Below are positions 16,078-26,421 of a stretch of 64,000 nt of DNA, one piece after another. The position numbers and the translations under genes are program-made. Position 1 is the first letter of the stretch, and each line of letters opens with the position of its first letter. This DNA is from Sporosarcina sp. PTS2304. GTDB lineage: Bacteria > Bacillota > Bacilli > Bacillales_A > Planococcaceae. The stretch spans positions 1,426,001 to 1,490,000 of the forward strand of contig NZ_CP031230.1 of NCBI RefSeq assembly GCF_003351785.1, given 5' to 3'. The notes beneath the pieces are model-generated. The model had not been told where the DNA came from and searched no databases. It saw nothing but the letters and a program-made list of their open reading frames with translations.

Positions 16078-16086
16078 TAATAATTC

Positions 16087-16123
16087 CCCCTCTCGTCGGT
16101 TCTTCTCGACGAGAGGGGTTTTT
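16087..16123 (+). terminator. rpsD terminator
   Basis: Hairpin CCCCTCTCGTCG pairing with CGACGAGAGGGG, followed by TTTTT, 10 nt after the rpsD stop. Confidence 0.92.
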
Positions 16124-16146
16124 ATTTACACATTTTGCATTCAGGA

Positions 16147-16498
16147 CGGTTTATTAATCATATTATGTATAATTCACTTATTCATTTAGACAAAATTGAG
16201 TTGGACTACGGCATTTGGATGAAGTGAAGCTAACTTGGAGTGTCTTGCGGCTTGCGCTTCCAGACGATACGCTTTCCGGAGGGAGCACGGTGGATCTCCT
16301 AGCGCAGCGAGAAGGAGCACATCTTTGCAATTACAGGCGTAATCGCCAAAGAACTTCTGGCGAATCCGCCGCGTGCCCTCAGGAAAGCGTCCGGTTCTGT
16401 AGGGAGAATCCTCACACGTACACTAGCTCTACAATTACTTGTCAAAAGCACCTCATTTCCAAAACTTAATTTCTTTCTATGGTTAATCAACAGGCTTG
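16147..16498 (+). repeat. Dispersed intergenic repeat, family 1, copy B
   Basis: Same element as at 13296 (opposite strand) and 40541. Its left part shares ATATTATGTATAATTC with copy A, and its right end is TTAATCAACAGGCTTGAT. The core includes GCTTGCGCTTCCAGACGATA and AGGAAAGCGTCCGG. It sits exactly between the convergent terminators of rpsD and tyrS and interrupts nothing. The 84-codon open frame inside it is not a credible gene. Confidence 0.8.
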
Positions 16499-16530
16499 AT
16501 ACACATATCATCCTTCTTCTTAAAACATCA

Positions 16531-16558
16531 AAAAGCCCCTAGAATTCTAGGAGCTTCT
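16531..16558 (-). terminator. tyrS terminator
   Basis: Near-perfect palindrome centred on CTAGAATTCTAG, with flanking GCTTTTTGA on the minus strand, directly after tyrS. Confidence 0.85.
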
Positions 16559-16564
16559 TTCTCT

Positions 16565-18106
<1,542 letters not shown>

Positions 18107-18112
18107 AGTCTA

Positions 18113-18140
18113 ATTTTAACCAAGTTCCAATGAAAGTCAA
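18113..18140 (-). promoter_or_regulatory. tyrS promoter
   Basis: Minus strand TTGACT, 16-nt spacer, TAAAAT, just upstream of the T-box leader. An extended -10 for the divergent PBP gene (TGCTATAAT near 18169-18177) lies next to it. Confidence 0.6.
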
Positions 18141-18204
18141 CATTTATTGCTTAATTCACTCAAATTTATGCTATAATAAATAAGATTTTTAGGGGGAGAA
18201 TAAT

Positions 18205-21138
18205 TTGAGGAAATCGAAAAACAATAAGATCCAACAACTAGAGAATTCATTCGAGAAGGTAAAAAAAGAGCCTTGGGCCAAAAAACTTCGAATTAGTTCT
18301 GGTGTACTTTGGAATTTATTTATATTGATGCTAATCTTCAGTGTCATTGGCGCCGTATTTGCGTCCTCCGTTGGCGCAGGCTACTTTGCTTCACTCGTAG
18401 CGAAGGAGCCTTTACGTACAAAGGACGAGTTGCGTAATGCAGTATTTAATTATGAAGAAACGTCTGAAATGTTCTTTGCGAATAATGTGTACTTAGGAAA
18501 GATCAATTCAGATATTGAGCGGCGACAAATCACGCTCGATAAAGTATCACAATATGCATTAGATGCAGTCTTGGCTACTGAGGACGAATACTTCAACGAA
18601 CATGAAGGCATCGTGCCAAAAGCCATTTTCCGCGGAGTTTTCCAAGATCTTACGAATTCTGACAGTCAAACAGGCGGTTCTACACTGACTCAGCAGTTAG
18701 TAAAAAACCAAATTTTGACAAACGAAGTGTCTTATGAACGAAAAGCGAAAGAAATCTTACTAGCCATGCGTTTAGAGCATTTCATGACAAAAGATGAAAT
18801 TTTAGAGGCCTATTTAAATATCATTCCGTATGGTAGAGATATAACAGGTCAGAATATCGCGGGAATAGAAACCGCAGCGCGAGGCATATTTGGGATTAAG
18901 GCAATTGATTTAAACTTGCCGCAAGCTGCTTATATTGCTGGTATCCCACAAGCACCTTATACGTATACTCCTTTCTATAGTAAAAACCAAGGGATTAAGG
19001 AGCGGGAAAAACTTCAACACGGAGTGAACCGTATGAAGACTGTATTATTTCGGATGCGCGATACAGGATATATTACAGAAGCAGAATATCAAGAAGCTAT
19101 CGCTTATGACGTAACTAAAGATTTCAGACAACCTTCTCGTCGTGCAACTGAACGTTATCCGTATGTCACACAAGAGATCCAAAATCGCACAATCGAAATT
19201 TTGGCAAAAGTTCTAGCTGAAAAAGACGGGTTAGATGCTACTCGATTTGAAGAAGATTCAAAAGTGAAAGAGAAATATGAAATTATGGCAGATCGTTCTA
19301 TGCGCACAGATGGTTATCGAATTTACTCAACGATCGATAAAGACTTATACGATCAGATGAATGAAGTAGCGAAGAACTTCAAATACTATGGATTTACGTA
19401 TACTTCTGAAAAAGTAGATGAAGAATCAGGTAAAAAGACGATTATTGAAGATCCTGTACAAGTCGGTGCGACTTTAATCGAAAATCATACAGGTAAAGTT
19501 CTTTCGTTCATCGGTGGACGTGGACATGAAATAGAAGCAATGAATCACTCGACTCAAGCATTTAGACATAACGGATCTTCTATGAAGCCCCTGCTTGTCT
19601 ATGCTCCTGCTATAGAGTACGGAGTCATCGGTGCAGGTAGTCCGGTAGTTGACGTGAAGTTTAGACAAGGATCCTATAGACCTGGGAACTACTTTGATCG
19701 TGAGCTTGGAATTTTATCAGCGCGTGAATCATTAGCACGTTCTCAAAACTTATCTACGCTTCGTTTATATGATCAAATTATCGATAGAAAGCCTATCGAA
19801 TTTCTTAAAAAAATGCATTTCACTAAATTAACTGAAGCTGATGGCCAATATTTGACGACAGCTCTCGGTAGTATGGATATCGGTGTTTCTGTTGAGGAAA
19901 ACACAAATGCTTTCGCAACATTTGCGAATGACGGTAAATTTATCAAATCGTATATGATTGATCGAATCGAAGATATGAAAGGCAATATTATTTATGAACA
20001 TAAAATCGAACCAGTCGATGTCTTCAGTCCAGAGACTGCATACATTATTACGGACATGATGCGTGACGTACTTCGACCACCTGGTACTGCAGCACGTTTG
20101 CCTGGGTTCATGAATTTCCGACCAGATTTAGCAGCGAAAACAGGAACTTCTCAACATTACGGGAACGCTTGGCTCGTTGGGTACAATCCGAACGTTTCAC
20201 TCGGTGTGTGGCTTGGTTATAAAAACCAGCAGACCCCTTTATATAGTGGGTACCGCAGTAGTCAAATGCACCCTTCCGAACGAACAGCTAGATTATTCGG
20301 TCAATTGATGAATACCGCTAACAGCTTGCGACCTGAGACGGTTAAAGCGGCCGAACGATTTAAACGTCCGAACGGGGTTGTCACACGGTCATTCTGTGGA
20401 GTTTCTGGCATGGCGCCTTCCGCAGCATGTTCAGCAGCCGGTCTAGTTCGATCGGATTTATTTAACTCGAAAGTAATGGTTCCTACAAAAGTGGACGACA
20501 GCATTATCAATACCGCTTCCGTACGAGTGAATGGCAAGTTGTATCAAGCACTTCCTTCTACACCACGAGAATTTGTTTCTTCTGGCGGTGTAGGTGTAAA
20601 TTCTCAGTTTGTTAAACGGATGATGGGACGGTTAGGTGGAGATGGTTCGAAACTATTGGCGGGTCAGGGCGGATATTCAAGCAACGTCGTATCCGGCGCT
20701 TCATTCCCAGCTAATAATGTACCGCCCGCTCCAGTGCAAGCCGGCAAAAACGGAGCGACTCTAACATGGACTGCTTCATCATCTAATGATGTCATTGGTT
20801 ATTATATTTACCAAAATGGCGTACGCATTGGAACTGTTAGAGATGGTGCATCACGTTCATACACCATTGGCTATGGTTCATATTATGTAAGAGCTGTTGA
20901 TATTACCGGACTTCAATCCGCAGCGTCCAATACTATAACGAATGCGGCTCCTGTAAAACCAAAACCGGATACAACAACTCCAAATAAAAAACCAGCGAAT
21001 TCAACGGATACGAAAAATCCGGATACTACACCTGAAACGAAGCCTGATGCAAAACCGGATACAAAACCAGAGGCTAAGCCCGAGACGGACGCCAAACCAG
21101 AAGCAACACCTGACGTTGAGTCACCGAAGAAAGAATAA
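18205..21138 (+). CDS. Class A penicillin-binding protein with FN3-like domain and charged tail
   Basis: Bifunctional peptidoglycan glycosyltransferase/transpeptidase of 977 aa, anchored by one membrane helix (about 33-60). The GT51 domain spans about 110-290 with catalytic ATEDEYF and GGSTLTQQLVKN. The transpeptidase has SSMKP (nucleophile Ser), SQN in ARSQNLS and KTG in AAKTGTSQHY. After it come an FN3-like domain (about 830-915) and a low-complexity tail of Asp/Thr/Lys/Pro repeats. Start is TTG with AGGGGGAG 7 nt upstream. It lies between tyrS and acuA, where B. subtilis has acsA. It is a PonA/PBP1-type enzyme, but which paralogue is uncertain. Confidence 0.9.
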   Translation: MRKSKNNKIQQLENSFEKVKKEPWAKKLRISSGVLWNLFILMLIFSVIGAVFASSVGAGYFASLVAKEPLRTKDELRNAVFNYEETSEMFFANNVYLGKINSDIERRQITLDKVSQYALDAVLATEDEYFNEHEGIVPKAIFRGVFQDLTNSDSQTGGSTLTQQLVKNQILTNEVSYERKAKEILLAMRLEHFMTKDEILEAYLNIIPYGRDITGQNIAGIETAARGIFGIKAIDLNLPQAAYIAGIPQAPYTYTPFYSKNQGIKEREKLQHGVNRMKTVLFRMRDTGYITEAEYQEAIAYDVTKDFRQPSRRATERYPYVTQEIQNRTIEILAKVLAEKDGLDATRFEEDSKVKEKYEIMADRSMRTDGYRIYSTIDKDLYDQMNEVAKNFKYYGFTYTSEKVDEESGKKTIIEDPVQVGATLIENHTGKVLSFIGGRGHEIEAMNHSTQAFRHNGSSMKPLLVYAPAIEYGVIGAGSPVVDVKFRQGSYRPGNYFDRELGILSARESLARSQNLSTLRLYDQIIDRKPIEFLKKMHFTKLTEADGQYLTTALGSMDIGVSVEENTNAFATFANDGKFIKSYMIDRIEDMKGNIIYEHKIEPVDVFSPETAYIITDMMRDVLRPPGTAARLPGFMNFRPDLAAKTGTSQHYGNAWLVGYNPNVSLGVWLGYKNQQTPLYSGYRSSQMHPSERTARLFGQLMNTANSLRPETVKAAERFKRPNGVVTRSFCGVSGMAPSAACSAAGLVRSDLFNSKVMVPTKVDDSIINTASVRVNGKLYQALPSTPREFVSSGGVGVNSQFVKRMMGRLGGDGSKLLAGQGGYSSNVVSGASFPANNVPPAPVQAGKNGATLTWTASSSNDVIGYYIYQNGVRIGTVRDGASRSYTIGYGSYYVRAVDITGLQSAASNTITNAAPVKPKPDTTTPNKKPANSTDTKNPDTTPETKPDAKPDTKPEAKPETDAKPEATPDVESPKKE

Positions 21139-21145
21139 TTAACAT

Positions 21146-21182
21146 ACCGGATTACAATGTACCTATTGTAATCCGGTTTTTT
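21146..21182 (+). terminator. PBP gene terminator
   Basis: 13-bp stem ACCGGATTACAAT / ATTGTAATCCGGT followed by TTTTT. Confidence 0.92.
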
Positions 21183-21206
21183 ATAGCAAAATATCGACAA
21201 TTCCAT

Positions 21207-21221
21207 GATTTTCTGAAAATA
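21207..21221 (+). promoter_or_regulatory. Possible CodY box before acuABC
   Basis: GATTTTCTGAAAATA matches the 15-bp CodY motif AATTTTCWGAAAATT at 13 positions. It lies upstream of a TATACT-like -10 in the acuA promoter region. Such motifs occur by chance in AT-rich DNA, so confidence is low. Confidence 0.35.
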
Positions 21222-21333
21222 ATATACATTTTACTAGGATAAAATGTATACTTGATTTAGATATGTACAAACCAGATTGACAGCGATTATTTGCTCGCAT
21301 TAAGGGTAGAGTTAAAAGGAAGGAGTGAGCTGC

Positions 21334-21966
21334 GTGGAACATAGAAAAACCTATTTTTCAAGATCCTATCCTCACGATGAAGGAGAGTTGGTCATAGAAG
21401 GGCCTATTTCATCTGAACAGCTAGCCAAGTTTGATTTTCACGAAGGACTTAAAGCATTTCGACCGAGTAAACAACAACAGGAAGCATTAGTAAAAATCGC
21501 TTCTTTTCCTGAAGGTCGCATCAATATTGCCAGAATAGGAAATCTCATTATTGGCTATGTAACCTATTTGTATCCAGATCCTATGGAACGTTGGTATGAG
21601 GCTGAATTGCCAAACTTAATAGAACTGGGTGCTATTGAAGTAGCATCTGCTTACCGCGGCGCCCATATCGGAAAATCATTATTGGAATTATCTATGTTAG
21701 ATGATGCAATGGAAGATTACATTATTATTACTACTGAATACTACTGGCACTGGGACTTAAAAGGAACAGGCTTAACTGTTTGGGATTACCGGAAAGTGAT
21801 GGAAAAAATGATGCGTGCAGGTGGCATGGAATTCTTTTCGACGGATGATCCTGAAGTTTGCTCTCATCCTGCCAATTGTTTAATGGCAAGAATCGGAAAA
21901 CGCGTCGATCAGCACTCCATCGAGCAGTTTGATCGGGTTCGATTCAAAAACCGTGTGAACCATTGA
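21334..21966 (+). CDS. acuA: Protein acetyltransferase AcuA
   Basis: GNAT-family enzyme that in B. subtilis acetylates and inactivates acetyl-CoA synthetase. The 210-aa protein matches AcuA closely: FRP near residue 50, a GYVTYLYPDP block, a GNAT core with GAIEVASAYRGAHIGKSLL, and the TTEYYWHWDLKG signature. The GTG at 21334 is chosen because the AAGGAAGGAG site is 8 nt before it and the start aligns with the known MEH start; a GTG three codons earlier overlaps that site. It is first in acuABC. Confidence 0.95.
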   Translation: MEHRKTYFSRSYPHDEGELVIEGPISSEQLAKFDFHEGLKAFRPSKQQQEALVKIASFPEGRINIARIGNLIIGYVTYLYPDPMERWYEAELPNLIELGAIEVASAYRGAHIGKSLLELSMLDDAMEDYIIITTEYYWHWDLKGTGLTVWDYRKVMEKMMRAGGMEFFSTDDPEVCSHPANCLMARIGKRVDQHSIEQFDRVRFKNRVNH

Positions 21967-21981
21967 AAGTGAGGAATGATC

Positions 21982-22626
21982 ATGCTCGTACAAGACATAA
22001 TGAAAACAGACGTGATTACATTGAATCCTACGCACACAATCGCGGACGCTGTTCAATTAATGAAACAAAAAAGAATTAGACATATACCCATTATAGAGAA
22101 AGAACGTTTAATAGGACTAGTAACAGATCGTGACGTAAAAGAAGCTTCACCTTCGAGTATCTCTGAAAAAAATGAACCTTCTCTTTACGCAACTACTCTT
22201 GATAAGATTATGAAAACCGATTTAGTGATCGGGCATCCTAGGGACTTTGCTGAAGAGGCTGCTCTACTGTTCTACACATACGAAATCGGATGTCTGCCTA
22301 TCGTTTCTAATTATCAATTGGTAGGTATTTTGACGAAAACTGATTTGCTATACAATTATATTGAATTAACCGGCGCAAACCAACCGAGCTCCCACATACA
22401 AATCCGAGTACCCAACCGCGCAGGTATTCTCTATGAAGTATCAAAAGTATTTCATAAACATAACACCAACGTACTAAGTGTTTTAGTTCAACCTTATCAA
22501 GATGATGAAGAGTGTAAAATTCTAGCCGTTCGAATCAAACGAATGAATCCCCTTGCAATTATTGCCGATTTGAAATCGGAAGGGTTTGACGTTCTTTGGC
22601 CAGGCGAACCGGAGATGGGCATATGA
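21982..22626 (+). CDS. acuB: AcuB, CBS- and ACT-domain protein
   Basis: Length is 214 aa. It has two CBS motifs (residues about 1-55 and 75-130, each with a TDRD or TKTDL ending) and a C-terminal ACT-like domain (about 138-210, opening with IQIRVPNRAGILYEV). It probably senses a nucleotide or amino-acid ligand. Its exact role in acetoin/acetate use is not known even in B. subtilis. The ATG at 21982 has GAGG 7 nt upstream; the one two codons earlier is too close. Its stop overlaps the acuC start. Confidence 0.92.
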   Translation: MLVQDIMKTDVITLNPTHTIADAVQLMKQKRIRHIPIIEKERLIGLVTDRDVKEASPSSISEKNEPSLYATTLDKIMKTDLVIGHPRDFAEEAALLFYTYEIGCLPIVSNYQLVGILTKTDLLYNYIELTGANQPSSHIQIRVPNRAGILYEVSKVFHKHNTNVLSVLVQPYQDDEECKILAVRIKRMNPLAIIADLKSEGFDVLWPGEPEMGI

Positions 22627-23780
22627 AAAAAACAGCGAGTTTTATTTATTCACCCGACCAGTTAAATTATGAATTTTCGGATACTCACCCTTTCAATCAG
22701 AAAAGAATCATTTTAACAATGGATTTATTGAATGAACTTCAAGCAATTAATGCTGACGATATTGTTGTACCTAGAACAGCAACAGATGAAGAGTTATTAC
22801 TGGCACATGATGCGAAATATATTGATATTGTGAAGAAAGCTAGTAAAGGTGAAGTAAGTGAAACTATCGGTAGTATTTACGGCATCGGCACAGAGGACAC
22901 TCCTTTCTTCACAGGGATGCACGATGCAAGCGCTTTACTCGTCGGGGGCACACTAACCGCAATTGAAGAAGTAATGGAAGGTCGCTCTCGCTATGCGTTA
23001 AATCTCGGCGGAGGGTTGCACCACGGCTTCCAAGGCAAAGCATCTGGTTTTTGTATTTATAACGATAGTTCTGTCGCAATTAAATACTTGCAAAAAAAAT
23101 ACGGAGCGAAAGTTCTGTATGTGGATACAGACGCACACCATGGCGATGGCGTGCAGTGGACATTTTATGATGATCCAGACGTTTGCACATTCTCTATCCA
23201 TGAAACAGGCCGCTACCTCTTCCCAGGTACAGGTAACGTAACTGAACGAGGCAACGGGAAAGGATACGGTACATCGTTCAATTTCCCTATCGATGCATTT
23301 ACAGAGGATGAATCATTTCTTAACATCTACCGTACGGCGTTAAGAGAAGTGGCCGAATTCTTCAAGCCAGATGTCATCTTAACGCAAAACGGAGCAGATG
23401 CTCATTATTTTGATCCATTAACTCATTTATATAGCACAATGAAAATTTATGAGGAGATTCCAAAACTTGCGAAAGAAATTGCAGAAGAGTACTGCGATGG
23501 AAGATGGATCGCTATCGGCGGTGGAGGATATGATATTTGGCGAGTAGTACCGCGTGCATGGTCTCATCTATGGTTGACGATGCAATCCATTCCGACACCG
23601 ACAGGACCGCTTCCAGAAGCATGGTTGAAGAAGTGGCAACCTGAATCTCCTGTGTCTCTTATTGAAACATGGCAAGATCCACCAAATTTATATGAGCCTG
23701 TTCCACGCAAAAAAGATATAGAGGAAAAGAATGAGCAAATGCTCACTCGGGCTCTCCATGTCATCCGCAAAGGAAAGTAA
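22623..23780 (+). CDS. acuC: Protein deacetylase AcuC (HDAC family)
   Basis: Zinc-dependent class I/II histone-deacetylase-like enzyme that reverses AcuA-type lysine acetylation. The 385-aa protein has GGGLHHG, then DTDAHHGDGVQ with the zinc-binding Asp/His, SIHETGRYLFPGTG, and NGADAHYFDPL near residue 257. The ATG overlaps the acuB stop (ATGA), showing translational coupling. A terminator follows at 23816. No acsA gene is next to this operon, unlike in B. subtilis. Confidence 0.95.
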   Translation: MKKTASFIYSPDQLNYEFSDTHPFNQKRIILTMDLLNELQAINADDIVVPRTATDEELLLAHDAKYIDIVKKASKGEVSETIGSIYGIGTEDTPFFTGMHDASALLVGGTLTAIEEVMEGRSRYALNLGGGLHHGFQGKASGFCIYNDSSVAIKYLQKKYGAKVLYVDTDAHHGDGVQWTFYDDPDVCTFSIHETGRYLFPGTGNVTERGNGKGYGTSFNFPIDAFTEDESFLNIYRTALREVAEFFKPDVILTQNGADAHYFDPLTHLYSTMKIYEEIPKLAKEIAEEYCDGRWIAIGGGGYDIWRVVPRAWSHLWLTMQSIPTPTGPLPEAWLKKWQPESPVSLIETWQDPPNLYEPVPRKKDIEEKNEQMLTRALHVIRKGK

Positions 23781-23815
23781 TATACAAAAGCTTTTCTAAT
23801 AAATCGCCGCCATGA

Positions 23816-23855
23816 AACAGGCAGAAAAAACTAGTCATTTTTTCTGCCTGTTTTA
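23816..23855 (+). terminator. acuABC terminator
   Basis: Stem AACAGGCAGAAAAAA pairing with TTTTTTCTGCCTGTT, then TTAATT. The remaining sequence to 24040 shows no gene. Confidence 0.88.
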
Positions 23856-24040
23856 ATTGTTAGTTGCTTGTAGCGAAAAAAGAGTCATCGCAGAGAATCA
23901 GTCGCTACTGATTTACTGGATAACCCCCCTAACAACTCAAATAGTATAATATGTCAGTCGAATTTATTGATACGCTACTTCTATTCTCAAAAACTTAACT
24001 ATGTAACGTACTATTCTACTCGTTTTTTATACTTTTGTGC

Positions 24041-25039
24041 TTATCGCACCGATTGACGTTCCTCTAAATGATACGGTAACACAACTTCCGTTTCATCCAC
24101 TTCTTCCTCACTCATGAGCTTAGTTAACAATCTCATAGACACCGCGCCTAAGTCATATAAAGGGACTACTACTGCAGATAATTGCGGACGAACGATACGC
24201 GCCAAAATGGAGTGCTGGAAACAGATTATCTCCAAATCTTCAGGAATTCTAAGATTTTCGTCCCGTACGCCATTCATAATACCAACAGCAATCTCATCAC
24301 TACTTGTCATAACTGCTGTCGGGCGACTCGAAAGTTTACGTAGTACGTTCCAACTCTCATATGCATCATCATACGTGTTGTCTGTCTCCACAATCAGTTC
24401 TTCGTCAATTGTCAGCCCTGCTTCTTCTAATGCACGTACATACCCTACTCGTTTACAAACGCGGTTAATATCTCGTGTGAAAGGTCCAGAGACAAAAGCA
24501 ATTCGTTTGTGACCGTTATCGATCAGTTTTTTCACTACATCGTAAGCCGCCTGTTCATGATCGATATTGACAGAAGGTAAATTCGTTTCAAAGTCTAAAG
24601 TACCTGCTAAAACGATAGGAACATTTGCTGTTTTCATTTCAGCCCGTACTTCCGGTGATATAGAATCACTCATGAAAATCAAGCCATCGACTTGCTTCCC
24701 TAAATGATCTTCAAACAATTCTACTTCCCTAGATGTACTTTTGTCCGAATTGGAAATAATGATGTTGTACTCATACATTGTGGCAACATCTGCAATCCCT
24801 CTAGAAAGCTCTGCATAATAGCTTTTCGACATATCCGGAACGATGACTCCAATCGTCGTTGTCCGTTTACTAGCTAGTCCTCGAGCGACTGCGTTCGGTC
24901 TATAACCTAATCGTTCGATGACGTCCAATACCTTTTTGCGAGTAGCAGGTTTTACATTCTGATTCCCATTCACTACTCGTGAAACCGTTGCCATAGATAC
25001 ATTTGCTTCTCTTGCTACATCGTAAATGGTGATGGCCAT
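24041..25039 (-). CDS. ccpA: Catabolite control protein A
   Basis: LacI-family global carbon regulator that binds cre sites with HPr-Ser-P. The 332-aa protein has the full N-terminal helix-turn-helix (ITIYDVAREANVSMATVSRV) with hinge helix (NAVARGLASKRT) and a periplasmic-binding-like core. The position after aroA on the same strand matches B. subtilis. AGGAGG precedes the start. Candidate targets in this window are the actP operon and ytnP. Confidence 0.95.
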   Translation of the reverse strand: MAITIYDVAREANVSMATVSRVVNGNQNVKPATRKKVLDVIERLGYRPNAVARGLASKRTTTIGVIVPDMSKSYYAELSRGIADVATMYEYNIIISNSDKSTSREVELFEDHLGKQVDGLIFMSDSISPEVRAEMKTANVPIVLAGTLDFETNLPSVNIDHEQAAYDVVKKLIDNGHKRIAFVSGPFTRDINRVCKRVGYVRALEEAGLTIDEELIVETDNTYDDAYESWNVLRKLSSRPTAVMTSSDEIAVGIMNGVRDENLRIPEDLEIICFQHSILARIVRPQLSAVVVPLYDLGAVSMRLLTKLMSEEEVDETEVVLPYHLEERQSVR

Positions 25040-25131
25040 AGTTGTTCCTCCTATCCTTCTTCATTATTAGTATACCGTGTTTTATCGGTATTTAGGATTA
25101 TTTCTGTATTGAAAATATTTCTTCTTATGTA

Positions 25132-25168
25132 GAAAGCACCGATCCTCTATTATAAAGGATCGGTGCTA
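25132..25168 (-). terminator. aroA terminator
   Basis: 11-bp stem AGCACCGATCC / GGATCGGTGCT followed by TTTC on the minus strand, between aroA and ccpA. Confidence 0.8.
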
Positions 25169-25173
25169 GAATG

Positions 25174-26259
25174 TTAAATCGTTTGGTGCGTATTCATGAA
25201 GCGTGTAATCTCTTCGTAGAATTTATCAAACTGCGGTATGTCCATTTGTTGTGCAGAATCCGATAATGCAACTGCCGGATCTGGATGAACTTCTGCCATA
25301 ACGCCGTCTGCTCCTACTGCAATTGCAGCTTTCGCTGTTGGAAGCAACAAGTCTTTACGGCCTGTAGAGTGAGTAACGTCAACAAATACCGGTAAGTGTG
25401 TTTCTTGCTTCAAGATTGGTACAGCAGAAATGTCGAGCGTATTTCGTGTAGCTGTTTCGTACGTACGAATACCGCGCTCACATAACATAATTTCCGTATT
25501 TCCTTTAGAAATAATATATTCAGCTGCGTTCACGAACTCAGAAATAGTAGCAGACATTCCACGTTTTAGAAGCACTGGTTTATTTACCATTCCTGCTTCT
25601 TTTAACAATTCGAAGTTCTGCATATTACGCGCACCGATTTGGATCACATCGATATATTCGAGTGCCTCCTCTAAGTGTGTAGGTGTAATAATTTCTGTAA
25701 CAATAGATAGACCAGTTTCGTCTGCAACTCGCTTTAAAATTTTTAGACCTTCAAGACCTAATCCTTGGAAGTCATACGGTGATGTACGTGGTTTATATGC
25801 TCCTCCACGAATCATCGTCAAGCCTTTCGCTTTGATCGATTGCGCAACTGCCAGTACTTGCTCGTAAGATTCTACTGCACAAGGTCCGAAAACGAAAGTC
25901 GGTTGCCCGCCTCCAATTTTTTGGCCGTTTACGTCTACGATTGTATCTTCTGCTTTTTTCGTCCGAGAAACGAGCAGAGCGTTCTTTTGCTTGTCCTGTT
26001 GTACTTCAAGTGCTGACATAAAAATTGATTTAAAAACTTGTTCCAAAATACCGTCTGGTAAAGGCCCATTGTTCGCATTCTTTAAAACATTCAGCATCTC
26101 CCGTTCGCGGATCGGATCATATCTATTTACACCTTGCTTTTCTTTCACATTCCCAATTTCTTGAACTATACTAGTACGCTCATTGATCAATTTAAGAATA
26201 TCAATATTCAATTCATCAATGCGTCCTCTTAACTCACCTAAATCTTGCTGTCTCATCAT
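25174..26259 (-). CDS. aroA: Bifunctional chorismate mutase / DAHP synthase
   Basis: First shikimate-pathway enzyme, joining phosphoenolpyruvate and erythrose 4-phosphate. It is fused to an N-terminal AroQ-type chorismate mutase (residues 1-90, helical, with LRGRIDELN and the Arg/Glu residues of its active site). The DAHP synthase part (about 100-360) is of the short type, with [19 protein letters not shown] and HSTGRKD. This fused form is the feedback-sensitive enzyme of bacilli. The ATG at 26259 is preferred (361 aa) after GGGGAGGAG. Confidence 0.95.
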   Translation of the reverse strand: MMRQQDLGELRGRIDELNIDILKLINERTSIVQEIGNVKEKQGVNRYDPIREREMLNVLKNANNGPLPDGILEQVFKSIFMSALEVQQDKQKNALLVSRTKKAEDTIVDVNGQKIGGGQPTFVFGPCAVESYEQVLAVAQSIKAKGLTMIRGGAYKPRTSPYDFQGLGLEGLKILKRVADETGLSIVTEIITPTHLEEALEYIDVIQIGARNMQNFELLKEAGMVNKPVLLKRGMSATISEFVNAAEYIISKGNTEIMLCERGIRTYETATRNTLDISAVPILKQETHLPVFVDVTHSTGRKDLLLPTAKAAIAVGADGVMAEVHPDPAVALSDSAQQMDIPQFDKFYEEITRFMNTHQTI

Positions 26260-26421
26260 TCTGTCTCCTCCCCGCACATATCTTCCTTTTCTAACGTTGG
26301 AATCTATGGTACATTTTTATATACTAGACCAAGTATAATGACTTCTCTTTGAAAAGTCACGCAATTTCACCGAATTAATACATTTTCACTATGTTGACAT
26401 AGAATAAAGGCTGAAAAGAGG

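Noticed and set aside
16215..16469. Open frame with Arg/Ser-rich product inside repeat copy B
   Set aside because: The same peptide fragments recur in repeats A and C only because the DNA recurs; frames are not preserved between copies.
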